Origin: Bacillus subtilis subsp. subtilis
Lineage (GTDB): Bacteria; Pseudomonadota; Gammaproteobacteria; Xanthomonadales; Xanthomonadaceae
Assembly (NCBI GenBank): GCA_021733645.1
Contig: JAHREJ010000044.1
Location: forward strand, 1 to 36,877
Reading direction: 5' to 3'
DNA: 36,877 nucleotides
The notes under the pieces were generated by a model. That model saw nothing but the letters and a program-made list of their open reading frames with translations. It was not told the DNA's origin and searched no databases. The translations under genes were made by a program, and so were the position numbers. Below are positions 31,127-36,877 of this stretch, piece by piece (the first letter of the stretch is position 1; the number at the start of each line of letters is the position of its first letter).

Positions 31127-32584
31127 TCAGGGCTTGGTCGGTACAGGTACATCCGCCGGCTTTGCTTCCGGCTTTGCTTCCGGCTTTGCTTCCGGCTTCG
31201 ATTCCAGCTTTGCTTCCGGCTTGGTGTCCACCTTCGCCTCAGGCTTCTTCTGCGCCGCCGCCTTGGCGGCCTCGGCCTTCTGTCGGGCGACCACCGAACC
31301 GGGCTGCTTCAGCTCGGCCAGCGCATCGTTGATCGGGCCGTCGCCAGGCAGCACATCGCCGGCCTTGTAGCCGTCGCCCCCTTCGTCATCGCCGCGCAGG
31401 TGGCCCGGCAGCGTGGCTTCGCTGTAATCGGCCAGGCTGGCCGGCAGGTCGTCGTCGCGTTTTTCCGGCTGCAGCACCACGTCGGGCACGATGCCGGTGG
31501 CCTGGATCGACTTTCCGCTGGGGGTGAAATAGCGCGCGGTGGTCAGCTTGACCGAGTCGCCATTGTCCAGCGGCAGCACGGTCTGCACCGAGCCCTTGCC
31601 GAAGGTGCGGCTGCCGACCACGCGGGCGCGGCCGTTGTCGCGCAGGGCACCGGCCAGCACCTCGGAGGCGCTGGCCGAACCGGCGTCGGCCAGCACCACC
31701 ACCGGGGCACCCTTGAGCAGGTCGCCCGGGGTGGCATCAAAGCGCGCATCGCTGATCGAGATGCGGCCACGGGTACTGACGATGTTGCCCTTGTCGAGCA
31801 GGTCGTCGGCCACCTGCACTGCGGCGGTGAGCAGGCCGCCGGGGTTGCTGCGCAGGTCCAGCACCACGCCCTTGAGCTTGCCGCCGGCCTGCTGCTGCAA
31901 CTGCGCAACCTGCTTCTGGAAATCGGCTCCGGTATCGGCCTGGAAGGTGCTCAGGCGGATGTAACCGTAGCCTGGCTCCAGCATGCGGCTGCGCACGCTG
32001 GTGACGCGGATGGTCTGGCGGGTCACGCTGACATCGAACGGCTTGGGCTTGCCTTCGCGCACCAGGGTCAGCACCACCTTGCTGCCGGCCTTGCCGCGCA
32101 GCGGCTCGGTGGCTTCGATGGCGCTGATCGGCTTGCCGTCGATGGCGATAATCAGATCGCCGGCCCGGATACCGGCTTTTGCCGCCGGGGTGTCGTCAAT
32201 CGGCGAGATCACTTTCAGGCTGCTGTTGTCGGGCTGCTGCTGCAGCTCCACGCCGATGCCGTCGTAAGCGCCGGTGGCCTGCTCGTCGAAGGCCTCCGCG
32301 TCTTCCTTGTCGAAATAGGTGCTGTGCGGGTCCAGGTCCAGCAGCAATCCGCGGATGGCCGACTGCATCAGCTTTTTGTCATCCACCGGATCCACATAGG
32401 CGGCGCGTACCGCGTTGTAGACCGCCACGTAACGCCGGATCTCTTCGAGTGGCACCCGTGATGTCGCCGCCTCTTCGGTGCCGGCGGCATCGGGACCGCG
32501 GCCGGGGGCCTCGGTGGTCTGCTGCGCCCAGGACACCGCGGGCAACAGGGCCAGCAGCAAGGTGGCGGAACGGGCTACGCGCAT
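31127..32584 (-). CDS. ctpA: S41 family C-terminal processing peptidase
   Basis: A 485-residue periplasmic carboxyl-terminal protease. A signal peptide (SATLLLALLPAVSWAQ) is followed by a helical region, a PDZ domain (GIGVELQQQPDNSSLKVIS, AAKAGIRAGDLIIAIDG) and the S41 core. The Ser-Lys dyad lies in GSASASE and TFGKGSVQT. After the core comes a Lys/Glu/Pro/Ala-rich tail with tandem KPEA units. CTGGAG precedes ATG 32584. envC lies 123 bases upstream on the same strand, and the pairing with EnvC is common. Likely targets are cell-wall enzymes or envelope proteins. Confidence 0.94.
   Translation of the reverse strand: MRVARSATLLLALLPAVSWAQQTTEAPGRGPDAAGTEEAATSRVPLEEIRRYVAVYNAVRAAYVDPVDDKKLMQSAIRGLLLDLDPHSTYFDKEDAEAFDEQATGAYDGIGVELQQQPDNSSLKVISPIDDTPAAKAGIRAGDLIIAIDGKPISAIEATEPLRGKAGSKVVLTLVREGKPKPFDVSVTRQTIRVTSVRSRMLEPGYGYIRLSTFQADTGADFQKQVAQLQQQAGGKLKGVVLDLRSNPGGLLTAAVQVADDLLDKGNIVSTRGRISISDARFDATPGDLLKGAPVVVLADAGSASASEVLAGALRDNGRARVVGSRTFGKGSVQTVLPLDNGDSVKLTTARYFTPSGKSIQATGIVPDVVLQPEKRDDDLPASLADYSEATLPGHLRGDDEGGDGYKAGDVLPGDGPINDALAELKQPGSVVARQKAEAAKAAAQKKPEAKVDTKPEAKLESKPEAKPEAKPEAKPADVPVPTKP
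31156..31227. repeat. 12-bp tandem repeat coding the KPEA tail of CtpA
   Basis: Six 12-base units run head to tail. The first three are identical (CCGGCTTTGCTT); the rest have one to several changes. They encode the repeated Lys-Pro-Glu-Ala at the C-terminus. Exact repeats like these can change number by slippage, in multiples of four residues. Confidence 0.85.
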
Positions 32585-32671
32585 GAAGCACTCCAGGTCG
32601 GCGGGGACGGAAAACACGCACTGGGTGCGTCGCCCGATTATGCGCGAACCGACGGTAAATTCCTGTTGAAC

Positions 32672-32696
32672 ACGGCGCACGCCAACGGTGCGCCGT
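32672..32696. other. Strong hairpin between envC and ctpA
   Basis: ACGGCGCAC (32672-32680) and GTGCGCCGT (32688-32696) form a 9-bp perfect stem with a 7-base loop. On the minus strand it is followed by GTTC, not a T-run, so it is a weak terminator at best, or an mRNA stabiliser for envC. Confidence 0.5.
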
Positions 32697-32707
32697 TTGG
32701 CTGGCTG

Positions 32708-34078
32708 TCAGCGACGCTGCAGCCAGCTGCCGGGGTCCACCGGCTGGCCGTTGCGGCGCAGCTCGAAGTACAGCGCGGTCACGCCCTGCCCACCGGAGTT
32801 GCCGACCTTGGCCACGGCATCGCCCTTTTTCACCGTTGCGCCGGCATCACGCAACAGTGTGTCGTTGTGCGCGTAAAGGCTCATGTAGCCGTTGCCGTGG
32901 TCGACGATCAGGATCATGCCGTAGCCGGTCATCCAGTCGGAGAACACCACGGTGCCATCGGCCACGGCGGTAATGGTGCTGCCGGCGGCGGCGCCGATCA
33001 GGACACCGCTGCTGGTGCGCCCATCGGGCAGCTTGCCGCCATAGCGCGCCAGCAGGTTGCCCGACAGCGGCCAACCCAGACCGCCGACCTTCGGGGCCGG
33101 CGCCGACGCCACCACCGGCGGGGTCTTGCCCGGGCGCGGTGGCGCGCGGGTGCCGTTGGCGGCCGCGGCCTTCTCGGCCTTGTCGGCGGCCGCTTTCTCG
33201 GCGGCCGCACGGCGCGCGGCGGCACGACGCTCGGCCTCGGCACGAGCGGCGGCAGCGCGCAGGTTGGCCAACAGGGATTCCAGGGCCTTGGCATCCTGGC
33301 CCAGCGCCTTCTCGCGCTCGCTGCGGTCCTTGTAGCGCTCGTCCAGACTGGCCACGGTGGCCGCGCGGGTGCGGCGGTCATCGGCCAGGGTGGCCACCTG
33401 CTGCTTCTGTTGCTGGCGGGTGCCTTCCAACGCCTGCCGGCGTTCGACGATCTGGGTTTCCACCGCCTGCAGCTCGGCCAGGTCCTGGGTGAGCCGCTGG
33501 ATGCGCTGCGCACGCTCGCGCTGCAGGTAGCGGTGATAGGCCAGGCTGCGGTTGGCATCGGCCACGCGGTCCTGCGACAGCAGCAGTTTCAGTGGGGCGT
33601 TGTTGCCAATGCGGTAGGCCGAACGCAGCAGCGAGGCAAGCTCTTCGCGCTGCTGCTGCATGCCTGCCTGCAGCGCGCTGCGCTTGCGCTGCAGCTCATC
33701 CATCGCGCGGGTTTCACGCTGCAGCGCGGTTTCGGTCTGCGCCAGCACGCGCCCGGTACGGGCGACTTTCTCGTCGGCATCGCGCAGCTGGCGCGAGGCC
33801 TGGCCGCGCTGGCCTTCCAGGGTGCGGCGTTCCTGCGCCACGCCCTTCAGCTCGGTGCGCAGCTTCTGCAGCTTGCGCTCGGCATCCTTGGAGCTTTGCG
33901 CCAACGCCGGCACGGTGGCCAGTACCGCCAACGCCAGTACCAGTCCCCGCACCCACGCGCGCAGGACAGGGGCCCGGCGGCGGTCGGGCGACGGGTTGTT
34001 ATTCCGGCGTGAGGATAAAGCGTTGTGGCGCAAGGGCTTTCCAGTGACTTCAGGCAGATGCGGATTGTAGCGATGCAT
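32708..34078 (-). CDS. envC: Murein hydrolase activator EnvC-like (degenerate LytM)
   Basis: A 456-residue periplasmic protein that activates the amidases AmiA/B at the division site. After a signal segment (GLVLALAVLATVPALAQ) comes a long coiled coil (about residues 65-300, rich in QEL/LEGQR heptads), an Ala/Arg/Pro linker and a C-terminal LytM (M23) domain. The catalytic His/Asp motifs are lost: SSGVLIGA replaces HxGxD, and ALYFELRRNG replaces the HxH strand. That is the EnvC pattern of a non-catalytic activator. The start at ATG 34078 leaves a 34-residue hydrophilic pre-segment before the signal helix; a start nearer the helix is possible. Confidence 0.9.
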   Translation of the reverse strand: MHRYNPHLPEVTGKPLRHNALSSRRNNNPSPDRRRAPVLRAWVRGLVLALAVLATVPALAQSSKDAERKLQKLRTELKGVAQERRTLEGQRGQASRQLRDADEKVARTGRVLAQTETALQRETRAMDELQRKRSALQAGMQQQREELASLLRSAYRIGNNAPLKLLLSQDRVADANRSLAYHRYLQRERAQRIQRLTQDLAELQAVETQIVERRQALEGTRQQQKQQVATLADDRRTRAATVASLDERYKDRSEREKALGQDAKALESLLANLRAAAARAEAERRAAARRAAAEKAAADKAEKAAAANGTRAPPRPGKTPPVVASAPAPKVGGLGWPLSGNLLARYGGKLPDGRTSSGVLIGAAAGSTITAVADGTVVFSDWMTGYGMILIVDHGNGYMSLYAHNDTLLRDAGATVKKGDAVAKVGNSGGQGVTALYFELRRNGQPVDPGSWLQRR

Positions 34079-34130
34079 GGTGACATCCCAACAGGCGGCC
34101 TGCCAGCCGCACACCGGACACGAGGTCACC

Positions 34131-34793
34131 ATGAAACATCTTCCGTTATCGCTCCTGTTGGCGCTGCTGCTCCCGTGCGCGCCGGTCCTGGCCGGCGAGG
34201 ACATCAGCAAGGTCAACGGCAGCATCCGCGCCTCGGCCGGACAGTCCTACGGCGACCTGGAGACGGTCAATGGCGGGGTTACCGTCGAAGAAGGCGCGGT
34301 CACCCGCGAGATCGAGACCGTCAACGGCAGTATCCGGGTCGATGATCGTGCCCGCACCACCGGCGTTTCCACCGTCAACGGCAACGTGCGGATCGGACGC
34401 GATGTCTTCGCCGCAGGCAACGTGGAAACCGTCAACGGCAGCATCTTCATTGATCGCGGCAGCCAGGTGGAAGGCAACCTGGAAACCGTGAACGGCGGCA
34501 TCGGACTGGTGGAGGTTCGCCTGGAGGGCAACATCGAAACCGTGAACGGCGACATTACCGTCGGGGTCGGGTCGCAGGTGAAGGGCGGCATCCGGGTCAA
34601 GAAACCGAACTTCAATCTGTCGCTGACCAGCGGGCGCAAGCCGCGCGTGATCATCGGCCCCAATGCCAGCGTCAGCGGCAGCCTGCAGTTCGAGCGTGAG
34701 GTCACCCTCTACGTGCATCGCAGCGCGCAGATCGGCCCGGTCAGCGGCGCGCAGCCGCAATCGTTCGATACCGACGCCGCGCCGCAGGATTGA
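34131..34793 (+). CDS. Secreted VNG-repeat (beta-solenoid) protein
   Basis: A 220-residue protein with a signal peptide (LPLSLLLALLLPCAPVLAG) and seven tandem units, each carrying a VNG motif (KVNGSI, LETVNGGV, IETVNGSI and so on) at 18-19-residue spacing. That period suits a right-handed beta-solenoid, as in bactofilin-like and DUF4097-like adhesin domains. The last 80 residues (NFNLSLTSGRKPRVIIGP) form a cap-like part, ending in an acidic tail. GAGGT precedes the ATG. It is divergent from envC. I cannot assign a function; a structural or adhesin role in the envelope is inferred. Confidence 0.78.
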   Translation: MKHLPLSLLLALLLPCAPVLAGEDISKVNGSIRASAGQSYGDLETVNGGVTVEEGAVTREIETVNGSIRVDDRARTTGVSTVNGNVRIGRDVFAAGNVETVNGSIFIDRGSQVEGNLETVNGGIGLVEVRLEGNIETVNGDITVGVGSQVKGGIRVKKPNFNLSLTSGRKPRVIIGPNASVSGSLQFEREVTLYVHRSAQIGPVSGAQPQSFDTDAAPQD

Positions 34794-34842
34794 TACCCTC
34801 TCCCGGTGCCTGCCGGCACTGGCCCTTTGTTTCCAGGAATCG

Positions 34843-36573
34843 ATGATGCCCCGCAAACTTCTGTTGTGCCTTGCCGCCACCGCCGCGCTCAGCGCGTGCA
34901 AGGGCGAAGCCACTGCACCCACCGACACCACCGCCACGCCGGCGCCGGTGACTGCCACCGGCCACGCGTTCTCGCCGGAGATCAATGCCGCCGACTTCAG
35001 CGAGCTGGTCAAGACCCTCGCCTCGGATGAGTTCGAAGGCCGCGCTCCGGGCAGCAAGGGCGAAGAGCTGACCGTCAACTACATCCGCGACCAGATGCAG
35101 CGGATCGGCCTGCAGCCGGGCAACGGCGACAGCTGGTTCCAGGACGTGGCGATGACCGAGACCCGCGCCGACGAATCCACCGTGCTCACGCTGGACCAGG
35201 CGGGCAAGCAGCGTGACCTGAAGTTCGGCACCGACATGGTGATCGGCACCCGCAGCGGCCAGCCGGACGTGAAGGTGGAGAACAGCGAACTGGTGTTCGT
35301 CGGCTACGGCGTGGACGCGCCGGAGCAGAAGTGGAACGACTACGCCGGCCAGGACTGGAAGGGCAAGACGGTGGTGATGTTCGTCAACGACCCCGGCTTC
35401 CATGTCAACGACGCCAAGCTGTTCGACGGCAAGCGCATGACCTACTACGGGCGCTGGACCTACAAGTTCGAGGAAGCCGCCCGCAAGGGCGCCGCCGCGG
35501 CGCTGATCGTGCACGACACCGCCGGTGCGTCGTACGGCTGGGACGTGGTGAAGAATTCCTGGGCCGGCCCGCAGTACGACCTGCCGGCCAAGGATGATCC
35601 GGAGGCGCGCATTCCCGCACAGGGCTGGTTGAGCGCCGACGCGGCCCGCCAGTTGTTCGCCGATGCCGGGCTGGACCTGGACAAGGCCTACAAGGACGCC
35701 AGCAAGCGTGGTTTCAAGCCGGTTTCGCTGAAGGCCAAGGTGTCCTTCGACCTGAAGAGCACCATTGCCGAAAAGAAGTCGCGCAACGTGGTCGGCGTGC
35801 TGCCGGGCAGCAAGCGCGCCGACGAAGCGGTGCTTTACATGGCGCACTGGGACCACCTGGGCAAGCACGAGGGTGAGCAGGGCGACAACATCTACAACGG
35901 TGCGGTGGACAACGCCACCGGCGTGGCCGGCATCCTGGAGGTAGCCGATGCGATGGTGCACCAGCAGCCGCCGCCGGAGCGCTCGGTGGTGTTCCTGGCG
36001 GTGACGCTGGAGGAATCGGGCTTGCTGGGGTCCAAGTACTACGTAAGCCACCCGACCTTCCCGCTGGACAAGATTGCCGGGGTGATCAACATCGACGCGA
36101 TGTCGGTGGCCGGCCGTGCCAAGGATCTCACCGTGACCGGGTTCGGCAGCTCGGAGCTGGAAGACATCCTCAAGCCGCTGGCTGCCAACCAGGGCCGCAC
36201 CCTGCATGGCGAGACCTCGGTGCAGAGCGGCTTCTACTTCCGTTCGGACCACTTCAACTTCGCCAAGGCTGGCGTACCTGCCTTGTATGCCGATGGCGGT
36301 GAAGACCTGCGCGACGGCGGTGTGGACGCTGGCCGCAAGGCCGCCGAGGCCTATGGCCGCGACCGTTACCACGGCCCGAAGGACGAGTTCGACGTGGCCA
36401 CCTGGAAGCTGGATGGCACGGTGGAAGACCTGCAGCTGCTGTATGGCGTGGGCAAGGAACTGGCCGGCGGCGACCGTTGGCCGAACTGGTATGAAGGCAA
36501 CCCGTTCAAGGCCGCGCGCGACGCGATGATGAAGCCGGCGGCAGTGGCGGCACCGGCGCCGACCGGCAAGTAA
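34843..36573 (+). CDS. M28 family metallopeptidase lipoprotein
   Basis: A 576-residue zinc aminopeptidase-like protein. The N-terminus is a lipoprotein signal (LLLCLAATAALSAC, lipobox LSAC), so it should be anchored to the outer membrane. An inserted PA-like domain spans about residues 130-300 (YTSG-type SELVFVGYGVDAPEQKWNDY). The M28 metal/catalytic residues are His335 and Asp337 (AHWDHLG), Asp356 (VDNATG), Glu390-Glu391 (LEESG), Asp418 (NIDAMS) and His470 (SDHFNF). Two adjacent ATGs (34843, 34846) follow AGGAA. It follows the VNG-repeat gene by 49 bases and may share its transcript. A terminator follows. Confidence 0.92.
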   Translation: MMPRKLLLCLAATAALSACKGEATAPTDTTATPAPVTATGHAFSPEINAADFSELVKTLASDEFEGRAPGSKGEELTVNYIRDQMQRIGLQPGNGDSWFQDVAMTETRADESTVLTLDQAGKQRDLKFGTDMVIGTRSGQPDVKVENSELVFVGYGVDAPEQKWNDYAGQDWKGKTVVMFVNDPGFHVNDAKLFDGKRMTYYGRWTYKFEEAARKGAAAALIVHDTAGASYGWDVVKNSWAGPQYDLPAKDDPEARIPAQGWLSADAARQLFADAGLDLDKAYKDASKRGFKPVSLKAKVSFDLKSTIAEKKSRNVVGVLPGSKRADEAVLYMAHWDHLGKHEGEQGDNIYNGAVDNATGVAGILEVADAMVHQQPPPERSVVFLAVTLEESGLLGSKYYVSHPTFPLDKIAGVINIDAMSVAGRAKDLTVTGFGSSELEDILKPLAANQGRTLHGETSVQSGFYFRSDHFNFAKAGVPALYADGGEDLRDGGVDAGRKAAEAYGRDRYHGPKDEFDVATWKLDGTVEDLQLLYGVGKELAGGDRWPNWYEGNPFKAARDAMMKPAAVAAPAPTGK

Positions 36574-36594
36574 TCGCCAGTCCATGCGTAAATG

Positions 36595-36624
36595 AAACGG
36601 CGCCCTTCGGGGCGCCGTTTTCGT
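36595..36624 (+). terminator. Intrinsic terminator after the M28 peptidase gene
   Basis: AAACGGCGCCC (36595-36605) pairs with GGGCGCCGTTT (36610-36620) around TTCG, followed by a T-run. It is a classical UUCG-capped terminator 22 bases after the stop. Confidence 0.93.
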
Positions 36625-36671
36625 ATGCGGCGCAAGGCGGCGGAGTCAGCCTCCTTGCGCCGCCGCCCCGT

Positions 36672-36836
36672 GTAGTGCCGAGCCATGCTCGGCAAGGGCC
36701 GTACACGTGGGCCCACAGTTGCAGCGCGCAGAGCAGCCGAGCATGGCTCGGCTCTACCAGAGCAGCGCCGGTTTCCGGAGCGGATGGATCTCCCCACAAC
36801 CGACCACGCCCGGTAGTGCCGAGCCATGCTCGGCAG
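36672..36836. repeat. Three SMAG-like GTAG palindromes at the window end
   Basis: Copies with arms GCCGAGC/GCTCGGC lie at 36672-36696 and 36813-36836 in one orientation, and at 36733-36757 inverted. They are the same family as 1-129 with a different arm sequence. The remaining bases from 36625 to 36877 show no gene. Confidence 0.8.
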
Positions 36837-36877
36837 AAGCACTACACGTAAACCCGAACGCCGCCGCGAAGAGCAGC

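Noticed and set aside
1..36877. CRISPR arrays, rRNA, tRNA, insertion sequences
   Set aside because: No spaced direct repeats, no T-loop (GTTCGAATC-like) motif in the gene gaps and no transposase frame were seen; the palindromes present are REP-like.

Overview
The window is high-GC DNA (about 67-68% where I counted) from a gamma-proteobacterium. GTAG-headed palindromes at both ends and in several gene gaps look like the SMAG family of REP elements described in Stenotrophomonas maltophilia. With the gene content and synteny they point to Stenotrophomonas or a close Xanthomonadaceae relative. No database search was possible, so this is recognition rather than proof.

Layout. 1-2.4 kb: a GH3 beta-glucosidase on the minus strand, with a LacI-type operator beside its promoter. 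2.4-4.4 kb: an MscS-family channel, folB, and a candidate ~90-nt structured RNA just upstream of folB. 4.5-5.2 kb: an orphan Abi-like HEPN protein. 5.2-10.1 kb: tsaD, divergent from the macromolecular-synthesis cluster rpsU-yqeY-(YihY/BrkB)-dnaG; rpoD does not follow dnaG. 10.1-11.7 kb: a periplasmic phosphatase-like protein and an SBF-like transporter. 11.7-13.0 kb: a lower-GC patch (58% over 12541-12900) with two coupled genes for unknown secreted proteins. The upstream gene reads through a textbook -1 frameshift signal. 13.0-13.9 kb: a secreted ChaN/EreA-like protein.

14.0-22.1 kb is a complete aa3-type cytochrome c oxidase locus on the minus strand: ctaC, ctaD, a 44-codon small gene, ctaG, ctaE, surf1, a CxxxC thioredoxin-like gene, ctaA and ctaB. 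A twin-transmembrane gene (DUF2909) sits inside it in the opposite direction. The locus supplies the oxidase subunits, copper delivery (CtaG and perhaps the CxxxC protein) and heme O/A synthesis.

22.6-25.8 kb is putA, followed by a strong terminator. 26-28.7 kb holds a secreted ThuA-like protein, a GFA-family protein and a tautomerase; the tautomerase is divergent from a GlxA-type AraC regulator. 28.8-31.0 kb holds a FadL-type outer-membrane transporter and a rhomboid protease. 31.1-34.1 kb holds ctpA and envC, two cell-wall-related secreted proteins. 34.1-36.6 kb holds a repetitive VNG-repeat secreted protein and an M28 lipoprotein peptidase. The last 250 bases are terminator and SMAG-like repeats.

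Most of the window is ordinary core genome. The main candidate for something undescribed is the secreted-protein pair at 11.7-12.8 kb. It has a strong Shine-Dalgarno, a signal peptide, an in-frame A_AAA_AAG heptamer, a 5-nt spacer and a 7-bp stem-loop, then a TGATG stop-start junction. The second candidate is the unassigned structured RNA in front of folB.
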